Origin: Nocardioides litoris
GTDB lineage: Bacteria; Actinomycetota; Actinomycetes; Propionibacteriales; Nocardioidaceae
Length of the DNA stretch: 64,000 nucleotides
Assembly (NCBI RefSeq): GCF_006346315.1
Contig: NZ_VDMR01000009.1
Span: 1-64,000 of the forward strand
Direction: 5' to 3'
In this document: piece by piece, positions 40,398-49,113 of the stretch
Position numbering within the stretch: the first letter of the stretch is position 1
Layout of the letters: every line of letters begins with the position of its first letter
Program-made: the position numbers and the translations under genes
The notes under the pieces: generated by a model
Seen by the model: the letters and a program-made list of their open reading frames with translations, nothing else
The model's database searches: none
What the model was told of the DNA's origin: nothing

Positions 40398-41444
40398 GTG
40401 CGCGCGGTCGTCGTCGACGGGGTCCGGGCGACGCCCCGGGTCGCCGAGGTGCCCGCCCCGGCCTGCCCGCCGGCCGGGGTCGTGGTGCGCGTCGGCGCGA
40501 CCGGCCTGTGCCGCAGCGACTGGCACGCCTGGGCCGGGCACGACGACATCGCCTGGCCGCACGTGCCGGGCCACGAGCTGGCCGGCGAGGTGGTCGAGGT
40601 CGGGCCCGAGGTGCGGCGGTGGGCGGTCGGTGACCGGGTGACCGTGCCGTTCGTGTGCGGCTGCGGGCGGTGCGAGTGGTGCCGGGCCGGCGACGCGCAG
40701 GTGTGCCCCGACCAGGAGCAGCCGGGGTTCACGCACTGGGGGTCCTTCGCCGAGCTGGTCGCCCTGCACGCCGCCGACACCAACCTGGTCGCCGTGCCGC
40801 CCGAGGTCGACCTGGAGACCGCGGCGTCGCTGGGCTGCCGCTTCGCCACCGCGTTCCGGGCGCTGGTCGGGCGGGCGCGGGTCGTCGAGGGGGAGTGGGT
40901 GACCGTCGTCGGTGCCGGTGGGGTCGGGCTGAGCGCGGTCATGGTCGCCCGGGCGCTCGGCGCGCGCGTGGTCGCCGTCGACCGGAGCCCCGAGGCGCTG
41001 GCCGTGGCGACCGACCTCGGGGCCGAGCACGTGGTCCTCGCGGCCCCGGGCACCGACCCGGCCGCGACGGTCGCCGACGTCGTACGACGCACGGGCGGGA
41101 GCCACGTCGCCGTCGACGCCGTGGGCAGCGAGCAGACCTCGGCCACCGCGGTCCACGTGCTGCGGCGCCGCGGTCGGATGGTCCAGGTCGGGCTGCTCCC
41201 GCCCGTCGACGGCCACCCGCGGGTGCCGATGGACCGGGTCATCGCGTGGGAGCTCGACCTGCTCGGCAGCCACGGCATGGCCGCGGCCGACTACCCGGAG
41301 ATGATGGCGATGATCGCCGACGGTCGGCTCGCGCCGCAGCGGCTCGTCGAGCGGACCGTCGGGCTGGCCGAGGCGGCCGCGCTGCTGCCGGGGTTCGACT
41401 CCGCCGTCGTCGCGGGGATGACGGTGGTCGACCCGGCACGGTGA
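40398..41444 (+). CDS. Zinc-dependent alcohol dehydrogenase (MDR family)
   Basis: 348 residues. The catalytic zinc ligands Cys38 (GLCRSDWH), His59/Glu60 (PGHELAG) and the structural zinc set Cys89, Cys92, Cys95, Cys103 (CGCGRCEWCRAGDAQVC) are present, as is the Rossmann motif VGAGGVGLSA (about 171) with an acidic residue in VVAVDRS that favours NAD. It oxidises an alcohol or reduces an aldehyde; the substrate is unknown. GTG 40398 follows ppsA by 19 bp. A palindrome cluster begins 12 bases after the stop. Confidence 0.9.
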   Translation: MRAVVVDGVRATPRVAEVPAPACPPAGVVVRVGATGLCRSDWHAWAGHDDIAWPHVPGHELAGEVVEVGPEVRRWAVGDRVTVPFVCGCGRCEWCRAGDAQVCPDQEQPGFTHWGSFAELVALHAADTNLVAVPPEVDLETAASLGCRFATAFRALVGRARVVEGEWVTVVGAGGVGLSAVMVARALGARVVAVDRSPEALAVATDLGAEHVVLAAPGTDPAATVADVVRRTGGSHVAVDAVGSEQTSATAVHVLRRRGRMVQVGLLPPVDGHPRVPMDRVIAWELDLLGSHGMAAADYPEMMAMIADGRLAPQRLVERTVGLAEAAALLPGFDSAVVAGMTVVDPAR

Positions 41445-41456
41445 CGCTGCGGTCGG

Positions 41457-41626
41457 GTGATCTCGAGACGGGACTCCGTCCCTCCTCGACCACCGTGGGT
41501 CCGGCTCGACCGGTTGCGGTCGTGTGGTCTCGAGACGGTTGCCAGCGCGACCTCCTCGACCACCGTGGGCTCGGCCGGGCCGCACGGTGGTCGAGGAAGG
41601 CGCCCTGGCGCCTGTCCCGGGACCAC
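41457..41626. repeat. Three palindromic repeat units before the cobN riboswitch
   Basis: Direct units at 41457-41497 (inner arms GGGAC/GTCCC) and 41524-41567 (GGTTGC/GCGACC, pairing kept through a G-U), and an inverted unit at 41583-41626 (GGCGCC/GGCGCC). All three differ in their inner arms although they are neighbours. The last ends seven bases before the -10 box of the cobN transcript. Confidence 0.9.
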
Positions 41627-41632
41627 AGCCCC

Positions 41633-41765
41633 TAGAGTGGCGCCACCGATTCTCGTGGAGCAGGAACCCGGTGCGAGTCCGGGGCGGTTCCGCCACTGTG
41701 AGGCCCTCGCGGCCCAGCCAGACACTGGCCACGGGACTCTCCGCCGACCAGGGGCGAGAACCCCG
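41633..41765 (+). promoter_or_regulatory. Cobalamin riboswitch controlling cobN, with its -10 box
   Basis: TAGAGT (41633-41638) should start a transcript near 41645. The leader contains the cobalamin-riboswitch elements GGTGCGAGTCCGGGG (41670-41684), B12 box CGCCACTG (41691-41698) and the 3' part CAGACACTGGCC with closing CGGGGCGAGAACCCCG-like pairing just before the ribosome site. ATG 41781 is 10 nt after GAGGAG, so translational or transcriptional shut-off by adenosylcobalamin is expected. Confidence 0.9.
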
Positions 41766-41780
41766 AGGAGAAACCCGCTG

Positions 41781-44700
41781 ATGCGCATCGCTCTGCTGTC
41801 GACGTCCGACACCGACCTGCTCTCCGCCCGCGCCGCCAACGACCTGGGCGCCGACTGGGTGTTCGCCAACCCGTCCCGGCCGGGGCACCAGTCGATGGCC
41901 GCGACCATCGAGGGCTGCGACCTCGTGGTGGGCCGGGTGCTGGGCTCGCCCGACGACTTGTGCTCGGGGTTCGCCCGGATCAAGGCGACCGGGATGCCGG
42001 TCGTCGTGCTGGGCGGGGAGCAGCAGCCCAGCGCCGAGCTGATGGAGCTCTCCTCGGTGCCGATCGGCGTCGCGGCCGACGCCCACCGCTACCTGGCCGA
42101 GGGCGGGCCGGCCAACCTGCGCCAGCTGCACGCGTTCCTCTCCGACACCGTGCTGCTGACCGGCGAGGGCTTCGAGGCGCCGTTCGCGGTGCCGCAGTGG
42201 GGCATGGTCGAGCGCGAGGACACCGGCCTGCCGCGGGTCGGGATCCTCTACTACCGGGCCCACGAGGTCTCCGGCAACGCCGCCTTCGCCCACGCCCTGG
42301 CCGACGCGGTCGACGCGACGGGCGAGGCGGTCGGCGTCCCCGTGTTCGCGGGGTCGCTGCGCTCCGCCCCCGACGAGCTGTACGACGCGCTCGGCTCCCT
42401 CGACGCGCTCGTGGTCACCGTGCTGGCCGCCGGCGGCAGCACGCCGGCCTCGGCCAGCGCGGGCGGGGACGACGAGGCCTGGGACGTGGCGCGGATGGCC
42501 GCGCTCGACATCCCGGTGCTGCAGGGCCTGTGCCTGACCACCAGCCGCGCGGAGTGGGAGGCCAGCGACGACGGCGTGACGCCGCTGGACTCGGCGACCC
42601 AGATCGCGATCCCCGAGTTCGACGGCCGCATCATCACCGCGCCGTTCTCCTTCAAGGAGGTCGACGAGGACGGGCTGCCGCACTACGTCGCCGACGCCGA
42701 GCGCTGCGCCCGGGTCGCCCGGATCGCGGTCAACCACGCCCGCCTGCGTCGTACCCCGCCCGCCGAGCGCCGGGTCGCGCTGATGCTCTCGGCCTACCCG
42801 ACCAAGCACTCCCGCGTCGGCAACGCCGTCGGCCTCGACACCCCCGTCTCGACCATCCGGCTGCTGCGCCGGCTGCGCGACGAGGGCTACGACCTCGGGC
42901 CCGTGGGCGCCGTCCCGGGCCTCGAGATGGCCGACGACACCGAGGCCGGCGACGCCCTCATCCACGCCCTCATCGACGCGGGCGGCCAGGACGAGGAGTG
43001 GCTGACCAACGCCCAGCTCACCGACGCCCACGTCCGCATCACCAAGAGCCAGTACGACGCCTGGACGGCCGACCTGCCCGACGACCTCAAGGCCGACGTG
43101 GTCGAGGCGTGGGGCGAGTCGCCGGGCGAGCTGTTCGTCAACGACGCGGGCGAGATCGTGCTGGCCACCATCCAGGCCGGCAACGTGGTGCTGCTCATCC
43201 AGCCGCCGCGCGGGTTCGGCGAGAACCCGATCGCGATCTACCACGACCCCGACCTCGCGGTGACCCACCACTACCTGGCGGCGTACCGGTGGTTGCGGGC
43301 CGCGCCCGACGAGGGCGGGTTCGGCGCGCACGCCGTGGTGCACCTGGGCAAGCACGGCTCGATGGAGTGGCTGCCGGGCAAGAACGCCGCCCTGTCGGCC
43401 TCCTGCGCGACCGACCAGACCATCGCCGACCTGCCGCTGGTCTACCCGTTCCTGGTCAACGACCCCGGCGAGGGCGCGCAGGCCAAGCGGCGCGCGCACG
43501 CGGTCATCGTCGACCACCTCATCCCGCCGATGGCGCGGGCGGAGACCTACGGCGACATCGCGCGCCTGGAGCAGCTGCTCGACGAGCACGCCAACATCGC
43601 CGCGATGGACCCGGCCAAGCTGCCGGCCATCCGCGGGGAGATCTGGCAGCTCATGCACGCCGCGGAGATGCACCGCGACCTCGGGCTCGACGAGCAGCCC
43701 GACGACGAGGACTTCGACGACTTCATCATGCACGTCGACGGGTGGCTCTGCGAGATCAAGGACGCCCAGATCCGCGACGGCCTGCACGTGCTCGGCCAGG
43801 CGCCCGAGGGCTCGACCCGGGTCGACCTGGTGCTGGCCATCCTGCGCGCGGCCCAGGTCTTCGGCGGCCAGAGCGCCGCGGTGCCCGGCCTGCGCGCCGC
43901 GCTCGGCCTCAAGGAGGGGGCCGAGGCCACCTCGGCCGTCGACGAGATCGAGCGCCGCGCCCGCGGCCTCGTGCAGGCCCTGGCCGACGCCGACTGGGAC
44001 CCCGCCGTCGCCACCACGCTGCACGACGACCCCGAGGTGCAGCGGGTGCTGGCCTTCGCGGCCACCGAGGTCGTGCCCCGCCTGGCCCGCACCACCGACG
44101 AGCTCGACGCGGTGCTGCACGCCCTGGGCGGCGGGTTCGTGCCCGCCGGGCCGAGCGGCTCGCCCCTGCGCGGCTTGGTCAACGTGCTCCCGACCGGCCG
44201 CAACTTCTACACCGTCGACCCGCGCGCCGTCCCGTCCCGGCTGGCCTGGCAGACCGGCCAGGCCATGGCCGAGTCGCTCGTCGCCAAGTACGTCGAGGAG
44301 ACCGGCGACTTCCCGCGCTCGGTCGGGCTGTCGGTGTGGGGCACCAGCGCCATGCGCACCAGCGGCGACGACGTCGCCGAGGTGCTCGCGCTGCTCGGCG
44401 TGCGTCCGGAGTGGGACGAGGCGTCCCGCCGGGTCCGCGACCTCACCCCCGTGCCGCTGGAGGAGCTCGGCCGGCCACGCATCGACGTGACCGTGCGCAT
44501 CTCGGGGTTCTTCCGCGACGCGTTCCCGCACGTGGTGGCCATGCTCGATGACGCCGTGCAGCTGGTCGCCGGCCTCGACGAGCCGGCGGAGTCCAACTAC
44601 GTGCGCGCCCACGCCCAGGCCGACCTGGCCGAGCACGGCGACGAGCGCCGCGCGACCACCCGCATCTTCGGCTCCAAGCCCGGGTCGTACGGCGCGGGCA

Positions 44701-45383
44701 TCCTGCAGCTCGTCGAGTCGGGCACCTGGAAGGACGACGCCGACCTGGCCGAGGTCTACACGACCTGGGGCGGGTTCGCCTACGGCCGCGGGCTCGACGG
44801 CGCCCCGGCCTCGGACGACATGCGCACCAACTACCGGCGCATCAAGGTCGCGGCCAAGAACATCGACACCCGCGAGCACGACATCGCCGACAGCGACGAC
44901 TACTACCAGTACCACGGCGGCATGGTGGCCACGGTGCGCGCGCTGACCGGCGCCGACCCCAAGGCCTACGTCGGCGACTCGACCACGCCCGACGCGGTGC
45001 GCACCCGCACCCTGCAGGAGGAGACCAACCGGGTCTTCCGCGCCCGGGTGGTCAACCCGCGCTGGATCGGCGCCATGCAGCGCCACGGCTACAAGGGCGC
45101 CTTCGAGCTGGCCGCGACCGTCGACTACCTGTTCGGCTTCGACGCCACCGCGGGGGTCGTGCACGACTGGATGTACGCCTCGCTCGCCCAGGAGTACGTG
45201 CTCGACGAGACCAACCAGGAGTTCATGCGCACCTCCAACCCGTGGGCGCTGCGCGGCATCGTGGAGAAGCTGCACGAGGCCGCCGACCGCGGGCTGTGGG
45301 CCGAGCCCGACCCCGAGCTGATGGCCGCGATGCAGCAGGTCTACCTCGAGCTCGAGGGCGACCTGGAGGACCGCGGCCAGTGA
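41781..45383 (+). CDS. cobN: Cobaltochelatase subunit CobN
   Basis: 1200 residues, in the CobN/magnesium chelatase H family range. Conserved blocks include VVHLGKHGSMEWLPGKN (about 517), PLVYPFLVNDPGEGAQAKRRAHAVIVDHL (about 553, shown by its key PGEGAQAKRR), RIFGSKPGSYGAGI (about 965) and NPRWIGAMQRHGYKGAFE (about 1092). It binds hydrogenobyrinate a,c-diamide and inserts cobalt with ATP-driven partners. The partner AAA+/VWA protein is encoded at 56599. It is the first gene of a six-gene operon under a cobalamin riboswitch. Confidence 0.97.
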   Translation: MRIALLSTSDTDLLSARAANDLGADWVFANPSRPGHQSMAATIEGCDLVVGRVLGSPDDLCSGFARIKATGMPVVVLGGEQQPSAELMELSSVPIGVAADAHRYLAEGGPANLRQLHAFLSDTVLLTGEGFEAPFAVPQWGMVEREDTGLPRVGILYYRAHEVSGNAAFAHALADAVDATGEAVGVPVFAGSLRSAPDELYDALGSLDALVVTVLAAGGSTPASASAGGDDEAWDVARMAALDIPVLQGLCLTTSRAEWEASDDGVTPLDSATQIAIPEFDGRIITAPFSFKEVDEDGLPHYVADAERCARVARIAVNHARLRRTPPAERRVALMLSAYPTKHSRVGNAVGLDTPVSTIRLLRRLRDEGYDLGPVGAVPGLEMADDTEAGDALIHALIDAGGQDEEWLTNAQLTDAHVRITKSQYDAWTADLPDDLKADVVEAWGESPGELFVNDAGEIVLATIQAGNVVLLIQPPRGFGENPIAIYHDPDLAVTHHYLAAYRWLRAAPDEGGFGAHAVVHLGKHGSMEWLPGKNAALSASCATDQTIADLPLVYPFLVNDPGEGAQAKRRAHAVIVDHLIPPMARAETYGDIARLEQLLDEHANIAAMDPAKLPAIRGEIWQLMHAAEMHRDLGLDEQPDDEDFDDFIMHVDGWLCEIKDAQIRDGLHVLGQAPEGSTRVDLVLAILRAAQVFGGQSAAVPGLRAALGLKEGAEATSAVDEIERRARGLVQALADADWDPAVATTLHDDPEVQRVLAFAATEVVPRLARTTDELDAVLHALGGGFVPAGPSGSPLRGLVNVLPTGRNFYTVDPRAVPSRLAWQTGQAMAESLVAKYVEETGDFPRSVGLSVWGTSAMRTSGDDVAEVLALLGVRPEWDEASRRVRDLTPVPLEELGRPRIDVTVRISGFFRDAFPHVVAMLDDAVQLVAGLDEPAESNYVRAHAQADLAEHGDERRATTRIFGSKPGSYGAGILQLVESGTWKDDADLAEVYTTWGGFAYGRGLDGAPASDDMRTNYRRIKVAAKNIDTREHDIADSDDYYQYHGGMVATVRALTGADPKAYVGDSTTPDAVRTRTLQEETNRVFRARVVNPRWIGAMQRHGYKGAFELAATVDYLFGFDATAGVVHDWMYASLAQEYVLDETNQEFMRTSNPWALRGIVEKLHEAADRGLWAEPDPELMAAMQQVYLELEGDLEDRGQ

Positions 45384-46126
45384 GCCGGCCGCTGACCGTC
45401 CGCGTGGTCGGGGTCGGCATGGGATCCCAGCACGTGACGCCCGAGGCGGCCGCGGCGCTGGCCCGGTCGGCGTACGTCGTGGCGGCGGAGAAGTCGGCCG
45501 ACGACCCCCTGCTCGCGCTGCGGCGCGAGATCGCGGCCGCGCACGGCCTCGAGGTCGTCGCCGTGCCCGACCCGACCCGCGACCGCGATGACCCCGCCGA
45601 CTACCCCGGGGCCGTCCGCGACTGGCACGCGGCCCGCGCGGCGGCGTACGCCGAGGTGGTGGCCGCGCGCGGGGGCGACCCGGCGTTCCTGGTGTGGGGC
45701 GACCCGTCGCTCTACGACTCGACCATCCGCGTCGCCCGCCTGATGGGGCCCGACGTGCGGGTCGAGGTCGTGGCCGGCGTCGGCGCGCCGCAGCTGCTGG
45801 CCGCGCGCTGCGGCATCGTGCTGCACGACGTCGGCCGGCCCGTGCACGTGACGACCGAGCGTCGCCTCGGCGAGGCGATCACGGGTGGGCAGACCAACGT
45901 GGTCGTGATGCTGACCTCCGGGCCGCCGCCCGCGGGTGCGGACGGCGTGCCCGACGACTGGTGCGTGTGGTGGGGCGCCGACCTCGGCACCGAGCACGAG
46001 TCGCTCGTGCACGGACGGCTCGGCGACGTGCGCGAGCGGATCGCCGCCGAGCGGGAGCGGGTCAGGGCTGCTGCCGGCTGGGTCATGGACACCTACCTGG
46101 TGCGGGCCCCGGGGACGACGCCGTGA
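45380..46126 (+). CDS. cobF: Precorrin-6A synthase (deacetylating)
   Basis: 248 residues of the SAM-dependent tetrapyrrole methylase fold: VVGVGMGSQHVT at the N-terminus and VWGDPSLYDSTIR (about 106) as substrate loop. CobF methylates C-1 of precorrin-5 and releases acetate, a step found only in the aerobic pathway, so its presence marks this cluster as oxygen-dependent. GTG 45380 overlaps the cobN stop (GTGA). Confidence 0.94.
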   Translation: MSRPLTVRVVGVGMGSQHVTPEAAAALARSAYVVAAEKSADDPLLALRREIAAAHGLEVVAVPDPTRDRDDPADYPGAVRDWHAARAAAYAEVVAARGGDPAFLVWGDPSLYDSTIRVARLMGPDVRVEVVAGVGAPQLLAARCGIVLHDVGRPVHVTTERRLGEAITGGQTNVVVMLTSGPPPAGADGVPDDWCVWWGADLGTEHESLVHGRLGDVRERIAAERERVRAAAGWVMDTYLVRAPGTTP

Positions 46127-46464
46127 AGCGCCCCGACCGCGACGTGCTGCTCTGCCGCGACTGCTGCTGCGGCACGGCCCGCAAGCACCCCGGCACCGAC
46201 CACGGCGCCCAGCGCGACGTGCTGGAGGCGGCCGGCGACGCCGCCGAGCACGTGCGGGTGCGGGTCGTGGACTGCCTCGACGAGTGCGACCGCAGCAACG
46301 TCGTGCTGGTGCGCGACTTCACCGCCGGGCGGCGGCCGAAGGACACCTGGCTCGGCGGCGTGCTCGACGACACCGCGACCACCGCCGTCGTCGACTGGGC
46401 GCGCGACGGCGGGCCGGTGCCCGACGTGCTGGCGCGGCACGTGTTCCGGAGCAAGCGCGGGTGA
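46123..46464 (+). CDS. Thioredoxin-like [2Fe-2S] ferredoxin-domain protein
   Basis: 113 residues. Cys residues LLCRDCCCGTARK (about 11-16) and VVDCLDECDRSNVV (about 50-54) match the cysteine spacing of thioredoxin-like 2Fe-2S ferredoxins. It is coupled by overlaps (GTGA) to cobF upstream and the 2H phosphoesterase downstream, so it belongs to the cob operon. It could donate electrons to a corrin reduction step; this is inference. Confidence 0.82.
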   Translation: MKRPDRDVLLCRDCCCGTARKHPGTDHGAQRDVLEAAGDAAEHVRVRVVDCLDECDRSNVVLVRDFTAGRRPKDTWLGGVLDDTATTAVVDWARDGGPVPDVLARHVFRSKRG

Positions 46465-46997
46465 CCGGTTTGTCGGGACACTCGGTGCTGGCGGTGCCCG
46501 TGCGCGAGCTCGACGGCTGGGTGCGCGAGCGCACGGAGCGGCAGGACGCGTCGTTCGTCTCCGCCGACCCCGGCTTCATCCACGCCCACGTCACCGTGCT
46601 CGGGCCCTGGCTGTCCGCGCCCACGCCCGCCGACCTCGCGGAGGTGGCCGAGGTCGTGGCGGCCGAGCCGGCGTTCGAGGTCGAGCTGGCCGAGGTGGGG
46701 GAGTTCCCCGACGGCAACCTGCACCTGCGGCCCGAGCCCGACGGGCCGTTCCGGCGGCTGACCGCCGCCCTGGCGGTGGCCTTCCCGGCCACGCCGCCGT
46801 ACGCGGGTCGGTACGCCGAGGTCGTGCCGCACCTGACGCTCGACCACCGGCTCACCGGCGCCACGGTGGACTCGCTCCGGGCCGAGCTGGCCGAGGTGCT
46901 GCCCGTGCGGAGCCGGGTGGAGCGGGTCGACCTGCAGTGGTGGGCCAACCACGACTGCCACCGGCGGTGCACGTGGCCGCTCGGCGGGGCCGCCTGA
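46461..46997 (+). CDS. 2H phosphoesterase (2'-5' RNA ligase-like) in the cob operon
   Basis: 178 residues with the paired HxT/H-type motifs of 2H phosphoesterases: HAHVTVLG (about 34-40) and VPHLTLDH (about 122-128), plus a C-terminal LQWWANHDCHRRCTW with two Cys. The family hydrolyses or transfers 2',5' or cyclic phosphodiesters. Position between the ferredoxin gene and cobQ, with four- and three-base overlaps, suggests a role in nucleotide-loop or ribazole phosphate chemistry, but nothing in the sequence proves it. Confidence 0.8.
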   Translation: MTGLSGHSVLAVPVRELDGWVRERTERQDASFVSADPGFIHAHVTVLGPWLSAPTPADLAEVAEVVAAEPAFEVELAEVGEFPDGNLHLRPEPDGPFRRLTAALAVAFPATPPYAGRYAEVVPHLTLDHRLTGATVDSLRAELAEVLPVRSRVERVDLQWWANHDCHRRCTWPLGGAA

Positions 46998-48403
46998 TGG
47001 CCGGCCTGCTGGTCGCGGGCACGACGTCCGACGCCGGCAAGTCCGTGGTCACGACCGGACTGTGCCGGGCGCTGGCCCGGCGGGGCGTGCGGGTGGCGCC
47101 GTACAAGGCGCAGAACATGAGCAACAACTCGATGGTCGTCGTCGGCGCCGACGGGCAGCCCGGCGAGATCGGGCGGGCGCAGTGGGTGCAGGCCCTGGCC
47201 GCGCGGGCCGAGCCCGAGGTGGCGATGAACCCGGTGCTGCTCAAGCCCGGCGGCGAGCGCCGCAGCCACGTCGTCCTGATGGGGCGACCCGGGGGAGAGG
47301 TGCGGGCGACCGACTTCGTCGACGGCCGGCGGCACCTCGCGGCGGCCGCGCACGCGGCGTACGACGACCTGGCGGGCCGGTGGGACGTCGTGGTCGCCGA
47401 GGGGGCGGGCAGCCCGGCCGAGATCAACCTGCGCGCGAGCGACTACGTCAACATGGGCCTGGCCCAGCACGCCGGCCTGCCGACCGTGGTCGTCGGCGAC
47501 ATCGACCGGGGCGGGGTGTTCGCGGCCTTCTTCGGCACCCTGGGGCTGCTCGACGAGGCCGACCAGCGGCTGGTCGCGGGCTGGGTGGTCAACAAGTTCC
47601 GCGGCGACCTGGGGCTGCTGCGCCCGGGCCTCGACGAGATCGAGCGGCGGACGGGCCGCCGGGTCTTCGGCGTGCTGCCGTGGCGGCCCGACCTGTGGCT
47701 GGACAGCGAGGACGCGCTGGACCTGGAGGGCCGCCGCGCCGCCGCCGGGACCGGGGGCGCCGGCACGAGACGGGTCGCGGTGGTGCGCTTCCCGCGGATC
47801 TCCAACTTCACCGACGTCGACGCCCTGGGGCTCGAGCCCGACCTCGACGTGGTCTTCGCGAGCACGCCGGCCGGGCTGTCCGACGCCGACCTCGTGGTGC
47901 TGCCGGGCACCCGCGCGACGATCGACGACCTGGCCTGGATGCGCGAGCGCGGGCTCGACCGCGCGGTCGTGGCGCACGCGCGGTCCGGCCGTCCGGTGCT
48001 CGGCATCTGCGGCGGCTGCCAGGTGCTGGGCCGCGAGGTGGGAGACCCCGACGGCGTCGAGGGCCCGCCGCGTACGGTGGAGGGCATCGGACTGCTCGAC
48101 GCCACCACCCGCTTCGCGGAGGAGAAGACCCTGCGCCTGCACGCGCCCGCCGGGTACGAGATCCACCACGGCCGCTTCTCCGGCGAGCGCACCTCCGGTG
48201 CCGTGACCGGCACGATGGTGCACGGGGCGCTCGAGGACGACGCCGCCCGCGCGGCCTTCCTGCGCGATGCGCTCGGGGTCACCTCCCGCGCGTCGTTCCC
48301 GGCGGCCCGCGAGCGTCGCCTCGACCTGCTCGGCGACCTCGTCGAGGAACACCTCGACGTCGACGCCCTGCTGGCCCTCGCCCGGTCGGGGGCAGCCCGG
48401 TGA
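46997..48403 (+). CDS. cobQ: Cobyric acid synthase
   Basis: 468 residues. The N-terminal dethiobiotin-synthetase-like domain has GTTSDAGKSVVTTGL (7-21), KAQNMSNNSMV (about 36) and GAGSPAEINL; the C-terminal class I glutaminase has GICGGCQVLG (nucleophile Cys about 337) and GYEIHHGR (His about 395). It amidates adenosylcobyrinate diamide at b, d, e and g using glutamine and ATP. ATG 46997 shares a base with the upstream stop (TGATG). Confidence 0.96.
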   Translation: MAGLLVAGTTSDAGKSVVTTGLCRALARRGVRVAPYKAQNMSNNSMVVVGADGQPGEIGRAQWVQALAARAEPEVAMNPVLLKPGGERRSHVVLMGRPGGEVRATDFVDGRRHLAAAAHAAYDDLAGRWDVVVAEGAGSPAEINLRASDYVNMGLAQHAGLPTVVVGDIDRGGVFAAFFGTLGLLDEADQRLVAGWVVNKFRGDLGLLRPGLDEIERRTGRRVFGVLPWRPDLWLDSEDALDLEGRRAAAGTGGAGTRRVAVVRFPRISNFTDVDALGLEPDLDVVFASTPAGLSDADLVVLPGTRATIDDLAWMRERGLDRAVVAHARSGRPVLGICGGCQVLGREVGDPDGVEGPPRTVEGIGLLDATTRFAEEKTLRLHAPAGYEIHHGRFSGERTSGAVTGTMVHGALEDDAARAAFLRDALGVTSRASFPAARERRLDLLGDLVEEHLDVDALLALARSGAAR

Positions 48404-49113
48404 GGGTGCTCATCCTGGGCGGCACGGCCGAGGCGCGGGCGCTGGCCGCGCTGCTGGTCGAGGACGGCGACGAGGTGCTGACCTCGCTCGCCGGTCGGGT
48501 CGCCCGGCCGCGGCTGCCCGAGGGCGCGACCCGCGTGGGTGGGTTCGGCGGGGTGGCCGGGCTCGTCGACTACGCCCGTGACTTCGACGCCGTCGTCGAC
48601 GCCACCCACCCCTTCGCCGCCACCATCTCGGCCCACGCCGCCGGGGTCGACGTGCCGCTGCTGCGCCTCGCGCGCCCCGGCTGGACCGACCCCGGTGACT
48701 GGCACTGGGCCGCCGACCACGACGAGGCCGCGTCCCTGGCGGCGAGCCTGGGCCGCCGGCCGCTGCTGACCACCGGCCGGCAGACCCTCGACCGGTTCGT
48801 CGGGCCGCTGCGCGAGCTGGCCGTGCTGGCCCGCGTCGTCGACCCGCCCGAGGTCGAGCTGCCGCCGTCGTGGCGGCTGCTCCAGGACCGCGGCCCCTAC
48901 CAGCTCGAGGGCGAGCAGGCGCTGATGGTCGGCCACCGGGCCGACGTGCTCGTCACCAAGGACTCCGGCGGCGCCCACACCCGGCCCAAGCTCGACGCCG
49001 CCGCCTCGCTCGGCGTCCCGGTCGTCGTCGTGCGCCGTCCGGCGCCGCCGCCCGGCGTCAGGCTCGTGCCCGACGTCGCCGCCGCCCGGGCGTGGGTGCG
49101 AGGGCGAGGATGA
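48400..49113 (+). CDS. cobK: Precorrin-6A reductase
   Basis: 237 residues of the CobK/CbiJ family: VLILGGTAEARALAALL at the N-terminus, DATHPFAATISAHA (about 66) and VTKDSGGAHTRPKLDAA (about 185). It uses NADPH to reduce precorrin-6A to precorrin-6B. GTG 48400 overlaps the cobQ stop. Its 3' end overlaps the convergent cbiB gene by 56 bp. Confidence 0.93.
   Translation: MRVLILGGTAEARALAALLVEDGDEVLTSLAGRVARPRLPEGATRVGGFGGVAGLVDYARDFDAVVDATHPFAATISAHAAGVDVPLLRLARPGWTDPGDWHWAADHDEAASLAASLGRRPLLTTGRQTLDRFVGPLRELAVLARVVDPPEVELPPSWRLLQDRGPYQLEGEQALMVGHRADVLVTKDSGGAHTRPKLDAAASLGVPVVVVRRPAPPPGVRLVPDVAAARAWVRGRG

Noticed and set aside
41457..41780. Upstream extension of cobN
   Set aside because: The region consists of palindromes and the cobalamin riboswitch; ATG 41781 has a ribosome site and begins the CobN homology.
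40320..45275. A 1651-codon open frame opposite cobN and the alcohol dehydrogenase
   Set aside because: It is an antisense shadow caused by high GC at third positions; it has Arg/Gly/Pro/Asp-rich composition without domains, and the plus strand encodes clear enzymes.
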